Assembly (NCBI RefSeq): GCF_031157525.1
Contig: NZ_JAVIXR010000002.1
Coordinates: 426,917-490,916 of the forward strand
Length of the DNA: 64,000 nt
Direction: 5' to 3'
From: Marinobacter sediminicola
Lineage (GTDB): Bacteria; Pseudomonadota; Gammaproteobacteria; Pseudomonadales; Oleiphilaceae
A program made the translations under genes and the position numbers. The notes under the pieces are model-generated. The model searched no databases and was not told where the DNA came from. It saw only the letters and a program-made list of their open reading frames with translations. This document shows positions 36,621 through 45,349 of this stretch, piece after piece (the first letter of the stretch is position 1; every line of letters starts with the position of its first letter).

Positions 36621-36733
36621 GGTTGCCCTCTGGCGGTGCTGTCTGAAAAACGCCCGTAAATACATCCCTGTAGGGCTCGGTCGCGCCATCCCTGGCGCTC
36701 CACGTTTTCAGACAGCACCGCCACAGGGCAACC
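36621..36733. repeat. Large inverted repeat (about 31-bp arms)
   Basis: Left arm 36621-36652 (GGTTGCCCTCTGGCGGTGCT, then GTCTGAAAAACG) is the near-perfect reverse complement of right arm 36703-36733; only one substitution and one extra A differ. The 50-base middle contains shorter complementary pieces around ATCCCTG. It lies between the acyl-CoA dehydrogenase and ppa genes and does not end in a T-run. The form suggests a dispersed intergenic palindromic element (REP/MITE-like), but a second copy is not present in this window. Confidence 0.75.
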
Positions 36734-36771
36734 TGCAATCAAGGCGATGGATCTCACCCACCAAGGTTTAG

Positions 36772-36800
36772 TTTCGAATAGCAGCAGAGTCCCGTATAAT
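36772..36800 (+). promoter_or_regulatory. Putative promoter of ppa
   Basis: A perfect TATAAT at 36795-36800 with a weak -35 TTTCGA at 36772-36777, 17-bp spacing, 55 bp before the ppa start. Confidence 0.5.
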
Positions 36801-36855
36801 CGCGCTCACTTTTTAAGCGCAGTTAACGAATCCCACAGATCAGGAAGGACGTCTC

Positions 36856-37383
36856 ATGCAATTCGACAACATCCCCGCTGGCAAAAACCCGCCGGAAGAC
36901 ATTTACGTTGCCATTGAAATTCCGGCCTTCAGCTCCCCGGTCAAGTATGAACTGGACAAAGACATGGGCGCCCTGCTGGTAGACCGCTTCATGGCCACCC
37001 CCATGTTCTACCCCGCAAACTACGGGTTTATTCCGCACACGTTGGCTGACGATGGCGACCCGATCGACGTGCTCGTTGTTACCCCGCACCCGGTGGAGCC
37101 AGGCTCTATTATCCGCTGCCGGCCTGTGGGCGTGCTGAATATGGAAGACGAAGCTGGCGGTGACGTTAAGCTGCTTGCTGTCCCCCACAGCAAACTGACC
37201 TCTGTATACGACCACGTAAAAGAGCTCGAAGACCTGCCGGAATTGCTGCGTGCGCAGATCAAGCACTTTTTCGAAAACTACAAGACTCTCGAGAAAGGCA
37301 AGTGGGTCAAAGTACAAGGCTGGGGCAGCGCTGCCGAAGCCAAGCAAGCCATTGTTGATTCGATCAAGGCTTATTCCAACTAA
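36856..37383 (+). CDS. ppa: Inorganic pyrophosphatase
   Basis: A 175-residue soluble family I pyrophosphatase that hydrolyses PPi and so pulls biosynthetic reactions forward. [36 protein letters not shown] and the metal-binding DGDPIDVLV (three Asp) are intact, as is VKVQGWG near the C-terminus. The start [20 protein letters not shown] is typical; AGGA lies shortly before it. A strong terminator follows. Confidence 0.97.
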   Translation: MQFDNIPAGKNPPEDIYVAIEIPAFSSPVKYELDKDMGALLVDRFMATPMFYPANYGFIPHTLADDGDPIDVLVVTPHPVEPGSIIRCRPVGVLNMEDEAGGDVKLLAVPHSKLTSVYDHVKELEDLPELLRAQIKHFFENYKTLEKGKWVKVQGWGSAAEAKQAIVDSIKAYSN

Positions 37384-37396
37384 TCTGCCTGATTGA

Positions 37397-37435
37397 ACAT
37401 AAAAAAACCGGGCCATGCCCGGTTTTTTTTTATGT
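37397..37435. terminator. Bidirectional terminator between ppa and DUF2333
   Basis: ACCGGGC and GCCCGGT pair with a 3-base loop, flanked by A7 on the left and T9 on the right; the arms extend outwards through ACAT and ATGT. It serves ppa on the plus strand and the convergent DUF2333 gene on the minus strand. Confidence 0.92.
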
Positions 37436-37448
37436 CTGAATGAAGCCC

Positions 37449-38501
37449 TCAACCCCGGGACAGAAGATCCCGCATGTCGCTAATGGCCGCATTGGCCCGC
37501 GAGAGATAGGCCGCCATCGTCAGCGAGTGGTTAGCCAGAACGCCAAACCCGCTACCATTAAGGATAACCGGGCTCCACATTTTACCCTGAGCACCTTCCA
37601 GTTCAATGATTACCTGCTTCACGCTGGAAATAGCATTCTTGTCCTGTAGCACCTTACGGAAATCCACTTCAATAGCGCGGAAGATATGCAGCAAGGCCCA
37701 CGAACTGCCCCGGGCCTCGTAAAACACATCGTCAATCTTGGTCCAGTCGGTTTTAATATCACCGCCACCGGTTTCTTCATTTAGCGGATTGTCGGCATCC
37801 ACATTGGCCACAGCTTCCGAAACCGATGCCTTACCAACGCTCTCGCCAAGGGTACGCGAAAGGCTGCCCAGGCGGGTTTCCAGATCACCAAGCCAGTTGC
37901 TCAGGTTATCAGCTCTGGCAAAGAACTGGGCGTTTGCCTGCTCGGGGCTGGACAGACGATTAAGGTAACGCTTCAGCGCTGCAATACCACGACGATACTC
38001 TGCCTCGGTGGACGGAATAGCCCAGCTTCCGCTATCAAAGTGAAACTGCGGCTCCGCTATGATCAAATCGGGATCTTCCGCAGATTGGCTCTGGGAGCGG
38101 CTTATATCCTTACGCATGGCCCTTGAAAGGTCACGAAGCTGCACCAGTACGCCGTATTCCCAGTTTGGCTGGTTATCCAGCCAAAGCCCGGGAGGGAAAA
38201 TATCGTTGGACAGATAGCCTCCGGGCTTATCCAAAAGCGTTTCGGCTATGCGGATCATGGTTACCGTTGTGGCAAAACCGGTGATTGGCTCCCGTTGCAT
38301 CTCATTGGCAACGGCCCGCGTGTGCTCGCGCACTGAAAAGGCCTCGGGTTCACTGCTCCAATAGATCCCCAGCACAATCGTCACCAGCAAATACACCAGC
38401 AAGACAACAGCTACAAACTTGCCTATCACGCCGTTGTTGCCGGCATAATCCTGGGCGTCTTCTTTCTTGTCTCTGAAATACTGTCTGATTTTGCCTGGCA
38501 T
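37449..38501 (-). CDS. DUF2333 family membrane-anchored protein
   Basis: A 350-residue protein with one membrane helix (KFVAVVLLVYLLVTIVLGIYW, about residues 28-48) and a large, mostly helical domain outside it. FPPGLWLDNQPNWEYGVLVQ, LIIAEPQFHFDSGSWAIPST and SWALLHIFRAIEVDFRKVL are typical of DUF2333, a conserved gammaproteobacterial family of unknown role. It is monocistronic between two terminator-like regions and divergent from the diguanylate cyclase gene. Confidence 0.85.
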   Translation of the reverse strand: MPGKIRQYFRDKKEDAQDYAGNNGVIGKFVAVVLLVYLLVTIVLGIYWSSEPEAFSVREHTRAVANEMQREPITGFATTVTMIRIAETLLDKPGGYLSNDIFPPGLWLDNQPNWEYGVLVQLRDLSRAMRKDISRSQSQSAEDPDLIIAEPQFHFDSGSWAIPSTEAEYRRGIAALKRYLNRLSSPEQANAQFFARADNLSNWLGDLETRLGSLSRTLGESVGKASVSEAVANVDADNPLNEETGGGDIKTDWTKIDDVFYEARGSSWALLHIFRAIEVDFRKVLQDKNAISSVKQVIIELEGAQGKMWSPVILNGSGFGVLANHSLTMAAYLSRANAAISDMRDLLSRG

Positions 38502-38724
38502 ATTACGTTAAGCCCCTTATCTGTTAATTGACTGCTTTACCGTCTGTATGGATCCTAACCCATGGCGCTTTCTATATACACACCTCAGAATTCACAAACA
38601 ATTACACGGTGCAACCTACGCCGACAACTCTAAACACTATAGACTCCAGAAACAGACTAAAGTTGGGAAAAACGTCCTCGCCCCTAAGGACGGCCCATAA
38701 TGAAAAGAGGCAGCCCGGAGAATA

Positions 38725-40338
38725 ATGAGCGACGCAAGCCAGAAAGAAAAACTCAGGCAGCATTTTGCACGCCGCGTGACAACTCAGGCACGGGTTGTAC
38801 TGGACACTTGGCAGAAAATTAATTCCAACAGCGGGTCGTTTCCCGCGCTCCGGGAGGAACTCCTCGGCGCTTCCGAAAAGCTGGTGCGGTACGCACAAAG
38901 ATTCGAGATGGCAGACCATGCCGAGGCGGGCAACAAGATCCTCACTGCTGTAAACAACTGGTCAGCCGACGCCGCTCCAAACGACGCTACCGAACTGCAG
39001 CTTCAGGATGCCATCGACGCACTTGCACGAAGCACCCAGAGACGAACCGACCAGAGCGACACAGAAACACCCCACCAGTTCCGGCGCACCCCGGTGTATA
39101 TCGCACTCACCAACTCCGAGATGGCGAACCGGCTAATCCGCCAGCTTGAATTTTTCGGCTTCCGTGCTGCCGCATTTGATTCCGCACAGGAACTGTCGGA
39201 GGCCTGCGCCCTGCATAAGCCCGAAACAATCCTTATGGATGTGAACTTTGGCGGCGGCCCAAACACCGGCATAGCCACCATTGAGCGGCTGCAAGAAAGG
39301 CACGACACGCCCGTTCCAATTATTTTCATGAGCGACGAAGACGGCACTATTGAAACCCGCCTCCGCGCTTCCCGCTGCGGCGGCGAAGAATTTTTTTACC
39401 CTGCGGTTGATCCCGGCCAGCTCATCGAAAAAATTGAAACCTACACCCACGGCAATACTGTGGAGCCATACCGGGTGCTTGTACTGGACGATTCCAGAGC
39501 GCAGGCCAAGTTCATGGAAACGGTTCTCAAGAAAGCGGGTATGACTGCCCACATCATCACCGACCCCATGGAAATCATTCACGCGCTGGACACCTTCTCA
39601 CCAGAGATCATCATCCTCGACATGTACATGCCGGGTTGCACAGGCATGGAGATTGCGCGAGTAATTCGGCAGCAGGACCGGTTTCACAGCGTGCCGATTA
39701 TCTATCTTTCAGGTGAGGAGGATGTCACCAAACAATTGCACGCCATGAGCCTGGGCGGCGACGACTTCCTGACCAAGCCTGTAGACCCCAAGCACCTGAT
39801 TGCCACACTCCATAACCGTGGCCGGCGCGCACGCTCACTCCTGGCACTGATGATCCGCGACAGCCTCACCGGGCTCTACAACCATACTCATACGCTATAC
39901 TTGCTGGACCAGGAAATCGTGCGTGCACGGCAGAAAAACCAGCCACTGTGCTTTGCGATGATCGATATTGACTACTTCAAGAAGGTGAACGACACCTACG
40001 GGCACCCGATCGGCGATCGTGTTATTCGCAGTCTTTCTATGTTTCTCAAGCAGCGCCTACGCAAAACCGATCACATTGGCCGTTTCGGTGGCGAAGAGTT
40101 CGCAATCATTCTTCCCAATACACGGCCAAGCGATGCCCGCAATGTTCTGAATGAAATTCGGGAGCGTTTCGGCGAACTCCAGCAGCCTGCCGGTGACCGG
40201 GAGTTTAATGTAACCTTCAGTTGCGGCGTGGCTTCCTGGGATAATGAACCCTCCCATACCCTGTGCGAACGCGCCGACCGCGCACTCTATGCCTCCAAGG
40301 ATCACGGGCGCAATTGCGTCACTCTGGCAGACAGCTGA
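38725..40338 (+). CDS. PleD-like diguanylate cyclase with two receiver domains
   Basis: A 537-residue cytoplasmic signalling protein. Residues 1-105 are helical and Hpt-like in position but show no obvious phospho-accepting His motif. REC1 (about 122-240) is degenerate: the acidic pair is missing (ALTNSE) and the usual Lys is replaced (FFYPAVDP), though D172 remains. REC2 (about 249-365) is canonical, with D255-D256, D299 and K351. The GGDEF domain (about 378-534) has an active GGEEF at 455-459 and an inhibitory RxxD site (R446-D449) five residues before it, so it should make cyclic di-GMP with product feedback. AGCCCGGAG precedes the ATG. No partner kinase is adjacent. Confidence 0.92.
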   Translation: MSDASQKEKLRQHFARRVTTQARVVLDTWQKINSNSGSFPALREELLGASEKLVRYAQRFEMADHAEAGNKILTAVNNWSADAAPNDATELQLQDAIDALARSTQRRTDQSDTETPHQFRRTPVYIALTNSEMANRLIRQLEFFGFRAAAFDSAQELSEACALHKPETILMDVNFGGGPNTGIATIERLQERHDTPVPIIFMSDEDGTIETRLRASRCGGEEFFYPAVDPGQLIEKIETYTHGNTVEPYRVLVLDDSRAQAKFMETVLKKAGMTAHIITDPMEIIHALDTFSPEIIILDMYMPGCTGMEIARVIRQQDRFHSVPIIYLSGEEDVTKQLHAMSLGGDDFLTKPVDPKHLIATLHNRGRRARSLLALMIRDSLTGLYNHTHTLYLLDQEIVRARQKNQPLCFAMIDIDYFKKVNDTYGHPIGDRVIRSLSMFLKQRLRKTDHIGRFGGEEFAIILPNTRPSDARNVLNEIRERFGELQQPAGDREFNVTFSCGVASWDNEPSHTLCERADRALYASKDHGRNCVTLADS

Positions 40339-40356
40339 TCCCCCCAGCCAACTGAC

Positions 40357-40381
40357 CGGGCAGCTCCCGCAGAGCTGCCCG
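40357..40381. terminator. Stem-loop after the diguanylate cyclase gene
   Basis: CGGGCAGCTC and GAGCTGCCCG form a perfect 10-bp stem with loop CCGCA, 18 bp past the stop codon. No T-run follows, so it may be a weak or Rho-assisted terminator. Confidence 0.5.
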
Positions 40382-40426
40382 TATGAAACCATCGTCGTAT
40401 AGAAGTCCCTCTCCCTGTTAACGACA

Positions 40427-40588
40427 ATGATTAGTATCAGCAAAAAGATCTTGCTGGCGCTTCTGGCTTCTCTGGTTGCAGCCAGCAGCTGGCATGCAAC
40501 ATTGTCAATAAGTGTTGATCTGAAGAATAAAAGCACACACCATGGGTGGAAAATGCCGATATATTCGGCGATCCTGTTTCTAAAGTGA
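40427..40588 (+). CDS. Candidate 53-residue peptide, possibly a gene remnant
   Basis: A short frame starting [20 protein letters not shown], a convincing signal-peptide or membrane-helix sequence, followed by about 30 residues of undistinguished character. No good ribosome site is seen. In Pseudomonas the gene before aroQ is a dsbD-like membrane reductase with a signal peptide, so this could be the remnant of such a gene; that is inference. It may also be noncoding. Confidence 0.3.
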   Translation: MISISKKILLALLASLVAASSWHATLSISVDLKNKSTHHGWKMPIYSAILFLK

Positions 40589-40605
40589 CAAAGGCAGACG
40601 CAACC

Positions 40606-41052
40606 ATGTCTACAATTCTTGTGCTCCATGGCCCCAACCTGAACATGCTCGGCACCCGCGAGCCTGAGGTCTATGGCCACGAGACATTAGCGGACATTGA
40701 TGCGCGATTAAGGGAACAAGCAGAAGAACGCGGTCATCACTTGTTACACCTACAGTCAAACGCTGAATACGAATTGATTGATAGAATCCATGAAGCTCGA
40801 GCAGAGGGCGTAGATTTTATTATTATTAATCCGGCAGCTTTCACGCACACCAGTGTTGCTCTGCGGGATGCCCTATTAGCTTCAGGCATTCCGTTTATTG
40901 AAGTACATCTTTCCAACGTGCATGCGCGGGAAGCCTTCCGCCATCATTCGTACTTTTCTGATATCGCCGTGGGCGTTATCTGCGGATTAGGCAGCCAGGG
41001 GTATGAACTCGCCCTTCAGGCCGCCATGCAACGAATTCACCGACAGACCTGA
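40606..41052 (+). CDS. aroQ: 3-dehydroquinate dehydratase, type II
   Basis: A 148-residue shikimate-pathway enzyme that dehydrates 3-dehydroquinate. The N-terminal [18 protein letters not shown] contains the flexible lid with the catalytic Tyr; [16 protein letters not shown] and [20 protein letters not shown] complete the active site. The frame opens at 40546, but the ATG at 40606 gives the family start. It is followed at 21 bp by accB, the order common in pseudomonads. Confidence 0.96.
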   Translation: MSTILVLHGPNLNMLGTREPEVYGHETLADIDARLREQAEERGHHLLHLQSNAEYELIDRIHEARAEGVDFIIINPAAFTHTSVALRDALLASGIPFIEVHLSNVHAREAFRHHSYFSDIAVGVICGLGSQGYELALQAAMQRIHRQT

Positions 41053-41073
41053 CACAACGGGATTGGACTGACC

Positions 41074-41535
41074 ATGGATATTCGCAAAATCAAGAAGTTG
41101 ATCGAACTGATTGAAGAATCTGACGTCGAAGAGATTGAGATTCATGAGGGAGATGACTCTGTTCGCATCTCCAGACGTCGTGAACAAGCCTCCGGCACCC
41201 AATACATTAGCCAATACGCGCCACCCGCACCGCAATATGCGCCGGCACCAGAAACACCTGGGCCCGTGCAGGACGATAGCCCGCAGCAACCGGTCCACAA
41301 CGGGCACGCGCTGCGTTCTCCGATGGTTGGAACCTTCTACCGTGCGCCATCGCCCACTGCCGATTCGTTCGCCGAAATCGGCCAGCAGGTAAAAGCGGGC
41401 GATATTGTTTGCATTGTAGAAGCCATGAAGATGATGAACCAGATCGAAGCCGACAAGAGCGGTACGATTACTGAAATTCTGGTTGAAAACGGTCAGCCCG
41501 TAGAGTTTGACCAGCCGCTGTTAATCATTTCCTGA
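41074..41535 (+). CDS. accB: Acetyl-CoA carboxylase biotin carboxyl carrier protein
   Basis: A 153-residue carrier protein. Residues 1-60 include the helix-strand N-terminal part ([20 protein letters not shown]), then a Pro/Ala/Gln-rich linker ([16 protein letters not shown]), then the biotinyl domain with the biotin-accepting Lys in [12 protein letters not shown]. It shuttles carboxylate between biotin carboxylase and the transferase for malonyl-CoA synthesis. It is in one operon with accC. Confidence 0.97.
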   Translation: MDIRKIKKLIELIEESDVEEIEIHEGDDSVRISRRREQASGTQYISQYAPPAPQYAPAPETPGPVQDDSPQQPVHNGHALRSPMVGTFYRAPSPTADSFAEIGQQVKAGDIVCIVEAMKMMNQIEADKSGTITEILVENGQPVEFDQPLLIIS

Positions 41536-41553
41536 ACTCGGTGATAGCTACTC

Positions 41554-42900
41554 ATGGCCATGTTAGAAAAAGTTCTGATCGCAAACCGGGGTGAAATAGC
41601 CCTCCGGATTTTGCGTGCCTGCAAAGAGCTCGGCATCAAGACTGTAGCGGTTCACTCACAGGTTGACCGCGACTTGATGCACGTGCGCCTCGCCGATGAA
41701 TCTGTCTGTATCGGCCCCAACAGCCCTTTGGAAAGTTACCTCAACATTCCAACCATTATCAGTGCTGCTGAAGTCACAGACTCCGTAGGCATACACCCTG
41801 GTTACGGCTTTCTTGCTGAAAACGCTGATTTTGCCGAGCAGGTCGAAAAAAGCGGTTTCCGTTTTATCGGGCCCAGTGCAGAAACTATCCGCCTGATGGG
41901 CAACAAGGTTTCTGCAATTAACGCGATGATTCGTGCCGGCGTTCCCACCGTGCCGGGCTCAGACGGCCCGCTGACCGAAGACGACGAGCGCACCCTGCAA
42001 GTGGCGCGCAAAATCGGATACCCGGTAATGATCAAGGCGGCTTCAGGCGGTGGTGGCCGGGGCATGCAGGTGGTTCATTCTGAAGCAGCGCTGCTCAAGG
42101 CTGTGCAGATCACCCAGACCGAGGCTAAAAATGCCTTTGGCGACCCCACGGTTTATCTGGAAAAGTTCCTTGAAACGCCGCGCCACGTTGAAGTTCAGAT
42201 TCTCGCCGATATGCACGGGAACTGCATTCACCTGGGCGACCGAGACTGCTCCCTGCAGCGTCGAAACCAGAAGGTAATTGAAGAGGCACCTGCGCCCAAT
42301 ATCAATCCGGAAGCTCGCGAACGCACCCTGAAAGCCTGTGTGGATGCCTGTAAAGAGATCGGTTACGTGGGTGCCGGCACCTTCGAGTTTCTGTATCAGG
42401 ACGGCGAATTCTTCTTCATTGAAATGAATACCCGGGTTCAGGTGGAACACCCAATCACAGAAATGGTGACAGGTGTCGATATTGTTCGTGAACAGCTGCG
42501 CATTGCCAGCGGCTTACCCCTCACGTACAAACAGGAAGATATCCAGATCCGGGGCCATGCGATGGAATGCCGCATCAACGCAGAAGACCCGGATACCTTC
42601 GTGCCAAGCCCAGGAAAAGTGAAGTATTTTCACGCCCCTGGAGGATACGGTGTGCGGGTGGATTCTCACCTGTATAGTGGCTATACCGTTCCACCGTTTT
42701 ACGACTCCCTGATTGCCAAACTGATCACCTGGGGTGACGATAGACAGGTGGCACGCCGGCGCATGAAAATCGCTCTGGATGAGTTGCTGATTGAGGGCAT
42801 TAAAACCAATCAGCCTCTGCATCGGAAACTGGTGCGCGATGGCGGCTTTAAAACGGTAGACTTCACTATTCATTACCTTGAAAAACTGATGCGGGACTAA
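41554..42900 (+). CDS. accC: Acetyl-CoA carboxylase, biotin carboxylase subunit
   Basis: A 448-residue ATP-grasp enzyme that carboxylates biotin on Acc[21 protein letters not shown] starts the N domain, [15 protein letters not shown] is the ATP Gly-rich loop, [20 protein letters not shown] the metal and active-site region, and [13 protein letters not shown] the C domain. Two in-frame ATG codons (41554 and 41560) are possible; GGTGA is 9 bases before the first, so that one is used. prmA follows after 28 bp. Confidence 0.97.
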   Translation: MAMLEKVLIANRGEIALRILRACKELGIKTVAVHSQVDRDLMHVRLADESVCIGPNSPLESYLNIPTIISAAEVTDSVGIHPGYGFLAENADFAEQVEKSGFRFIGPSAETIRLMGNKVSAINAMIRAGVPTVPGSDGPLTEDDERTLQVARKIGYPVMIKAASGGGGRGMQVVHSEAALLKAVQITQTEAKNAFGDPTVYLEKFLETPRHVEVQILADMHGNCIHLGDRDCSLQRRNQKVIEEAPAPNINPEARERTLKACVDACKEIGYVGAGTFEFLYQDGEFFFIEMNTRVQVEHPITEMVTGVDIVREQLRIASGLPLTYKQEDIQIRGHAMECRINAEDPDTFVPSPGKVKYFHAPGGYGVRVDSHLYSGYTVPPFYDSLIAKLITWGDDRQVARRRMKIALDELLIEGIKTNQPLHRKLVRDGGFKTVDFTIHYLEKLMRD

Positions 42901-42902
42901 CC

Positions 42903-42922
42903 TCCTGCATCGCAATGCAGGA
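42903..42922 (+). promoter_or_regulatory. Hairpin covering the prmA ribosome-binding site
   Basis: TCCTGCAT (42903-42910) and ATGCAGGA (42915-42922) pair perfectly with loop CGCA. The 3' arm contains AGGA of the prmA ribosome site (AGGAAGAG before the ATG at 42929). Closing of the stem would hide that site, so prmA translation may be limited relative to accC. Confidence 0.5.
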
Positions 42923-42928
42923 AGAGCT

Positions 42929-43825
42929 ATGCCCTGGATACAACTTCAGATCCCAGCTGATCCCGATACCGCGGATCAGCTTGAAGATCTGCTTATGGAG
43001 ATAGGCGCTGATGCCGTCTCCATGGAAGACGCAGCCGATCAACCCCTCTACGAACCAGACCATGGCACCACGCCTTTGTGGAGCCAGACCACCGTAACCG
43101 GGCTTTTTCAGGCCGACCGCGATATAGATCAGCTGTGCTCAGACATCCGCAATGCCTGGCACCAGCAAACCCAGCAATCGCTTACTGATATAGACGTCAC
43201 CCTGGTAGAAGACAAAGACTGGGAGCGAGCCTGGATGGACGATTTTCATCCTCTGCAATTCGGAGAGCGCTTGTGGATAGTGCCAAGCTGGCATGAAGCG
43301 CCGGATCCGGATGCCGCCAACTTGATGCTCGATCCTGGCCTGGCCTTCGGCACAGGCACACACCCCACCACAGCTCTTTGCCTGGAATGGCTGGATGGCG
43401 CGGATGTTACAGACAAGCAGGTAATCGACTATGGCTGCGGCTCCGGCATACTCGGTTTGGCAGCCCTGCTTCTTGGCGCCGACCATGTTACCGGCGTAGA
43501 CACCGATCCTCAGGCTCTGGAAGCAAGTCGTGAGAACGCCCGTCGCAACGGTGTGGATGAGGCCAGGCTGGATCTGTACCTTCCGGAAAATGAGCCAGAC
43601 GGCAAAGCCGATGTAATGTTGGCAAACATTCTCGCACAGCCGCTAATAGGCCTCGCGCCTCATCTGGCAAAGCTTACAAACCCTGGGGGTGACCTGGTGC
43701 TTTCGGGCATTCTTTCTTACCAGGCCCGTTCGGTAATGGCTGCCTATGAGCCCTGGTTTATTATGGATGAGCCGGCACAGCGTGAAGAGTGGGTACGCCT
43801 CACAGGACGACGCAACGACAGATGA
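42929..43825 (+). CDS. prmA: Ribosomal protein L11 methyltransferase PrmA
   Basis: A 298-residue SAM enzyme that trimethylates ribosomal protein L11. An N-terminal substrate-binding domain (MPWIQLQIPADPDTADQLED onwards) is joined to a Rossmann domain with AFGTGTHPTTALCLEWL, motif I VIDYGCGSGILGLAALLLGA and LANILAQPLIGLAP. The order accC-prmA is shared with Pseudomonas. A hairpin in the short gap overlaps its ribosome site. Confidence 0.96.
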   Translation: MPWIQLQIPADPDTADQLEDLLMEIGADAVSMEDAADQPLYEPDHGTTPLWSQTTVTGLFQADRDIDQLCSDIRNAWHQQTQQSLTDIDVTLVEDKDWERAWMDDFHPLQFGERLWIVPSWHEAPDPDAANLMLDPGLAFGTGTHPTTALCLEWLDGADVTDKQVIDYGCGSGILGLAALLLGADHVTGVDTDPQALEASRENARRNGVDEARLDLYLPENEPDGKADVMLANILAQPLIGLAPHLAKLTNPGGDLVLSGILSYQARSVMAAYEPWFIMDEPAQREEWVRLTGRRNDR

Positions 43826-43898
43826 CGGAGGCTGTCTTAAAGACTAAACTCCCAACTCGTATTTCAGTTCATAGCTCCGTCGCTTTCAGGAACAAAGC

Positions 43899-45125
43899 AT
43901 GACCCAGAGTAGTCTGCAAACCGAATGCCCAAAATGTCATACCCGCTTTCGGGTGACCGATGAGCAACTTGGCCTTGCCAAGGGAAAGGTGCGCTGTGGT
44001 CATTGCATGGCTGTTTTCAACGCAATCGAACACGAGATAGCAAGCGTTGCTCAGAAAGCCCCCTCTGACAAGGGCAGCAAAATGCCCTCAGAGGGCGCTT
44101 CAACTGGACAGTCCGCCAGCGGTTTCGAAAGCGATGCATCGGGAGACGATTTCGTCTTCGCGGATAACCCCGAGGAAGATGCTCAAGAAGGCCGCTATGC
44201 CGGAACAAAACTGACGTTCTCGGATGACGAACTGAGTGACAGCTTCCGCAGTTTCGACGACCGAAATCCCTCAGCTCTCGATGAATCCAACGCCGACGAC
44301 CTGACTGAGGACGTTGATGAAAGCTGGGCCGAAGCGATTCTTTGGGAAGACGACGCGCCGGCCGATACCGCCGAGAGCACTCCAGAGGCAGAAGACGCCA
44401 GCGCAACCCCAACCGAAAGCCCTTCGGAATCGCAACAGGACGAAACACCGGGCTTTTTCGTCGATGAGCAGGCTGACCCGGCATTCGAATCCTTTGCCAA
44501 CGAGCATAAGGCAGACGCTGAGCCCGAGCCCGACCCCGACCCCGAACTCGAACACCAGCCTGAAAAACAACCCTTTGAAGCGGGTGCCCCCTTTGGCGAC
44601 CTCAGATACGAGCCGATATCCATGGGTGGCAGCAATAGAAGCTGGCTACGCACCCTGACTTGGACTGTGGTTGTGCTGGGCCTTATCGGCGTGCTGGTTG
44701 CGCAAGTCACCTGGTTTCAGTTTGACCGGCTGTCGGCAATACCGGAACTACGGCCGTTTTATGAAAAGGGCTGCGAGCTGGCAGGTTGTGAGCTGAAGCC
44801 TTTGATCGACGTTGAGGCTATTCAGAGCCGCAAGTTGGTCGTTCGCACCGATCCGGACAACCGAAACCAGCTGGTGGTAGACGCAGTTATCATCAACCGG
44901 GCAGTATTTCAGCAACCCTTCCCAGCCATTGCCCTGACATTCTCCAACCTGAACGGAGATGTCGTTGCCCAGAGTATTTTCGCCCCCTCGGACTATCTTG
45001 CTGGCGAAGCAGAAGGACTCGACATAATGCCCGTGGAAACCCCCGTGCGCTTTGCTATCAGCATCCGTGATCCGGGCCGGGACGCGGTCAATTACAACAT
45101 AATTTTCCGCCCCTACACCCCCTGA
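43899..45125 (+). CDS. Zinc-ribbon and DUF3426 domain protein
   Basis: A 408-residue protein. The N-terminus has an MJ0042-type zinc ribbon with CPKCHTRFRVTDEQLG and CGHCMAVFNA (four Cys). A long acidic, low-complexity linker follows (residues of about 50-240, including EPEPDPDPELEHQPE). Then a single membrane helix (LTWTVVVLGLIGVLVAQVTWF) and a C-terminal DUF3426 beta domain. The same architecture sits between prmA and dusB-fis in pseudomonads. Function is unknown. Confidence 0.88.
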   Translation: MTQSSLQTECPKCHTRFRVTDEQLGLAKGKVRCGHCMAVFNAIEHEIASVAQKAPSDKGSKMPSEGASTGQSASGFESDASGDDFVFADNPEEDAQEGRYAGTKLTFSDDELSDSFRSFDDRNPSALDESNADDLTEDVDESWAEAILWEDDAPADTAESTPEAEDASATPTESPSESQQDETPGFFVDEQADPAFESFANEHKADAEPEPDPDPELEHQPEKQPFEAGAPFGDLRYEPISMGGSNRSWLRTLTWTVVVLGLIGVLVAQVTWFQFDRLSAIPELRPFYEKGCELAGCELKPLIDVEAIQSRKLVVRTDPDNRNQLVVDAVIINRAVFQQPFPAIALTFSNLNGDVVAQSIFAPSDYLAGEAEGLDIMPVETPVRFAISIRDPGRDAVNYNIIFRPYTP

Positions 45126-45129
45126 GCGA

Positions 45130-45154
45130 ACCTGCCGTAGACCACCCGGCAGGT
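45130..45154. terminator. Stem-loop after the DUF3426 gene
   Basis: ACCTGCCG and CGGCAGGT pair over 8 bp, starting 4 bp past the stop codon. No T-run follows, so intrinsic termination is uncertain. Confidence 0.45.
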
Positions 45155-45194
45155 ACTCCACTCGTCACCCCGTAGAACAAAAGTCAACCAAAAA

Positions 45195-45222
45195 GAGCGA
45201 AAAATAATCAGTTTTTTCGCTC
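45195..45222 (+). terminator. A/T-rich hairpin upstream of dusB
   Basis: GAGCGAAAAA and TTTTTTCGCTC pair with loop TAATCAG. The T6 run is inside the stem, so this is either an atypical terminator or part of the dusB-fis upstream control region. The remaining 45223-45349 is a fairly AT-rich leader with no gene. Confidence 0.4.
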
Positions 45223-45349
45223 CCTTGCCCCTTCAATCAAAGTGCCCCCAGCGGTATCATTAGCGCCCTTCGGAACTGGCATCGGTTATTTATTAAACAA
45301 CCGCACCACTCCGACTTTTGCATTCTCTGCTGTGATACGGGTTCAAACC

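Noticed and set aside
36497..36757. 86-codon minus-strand frame over the inverted repeat
   Set aside because: It is mostly the inverted repeat and the antisense end of the acyl-CoA dehydrogenase.
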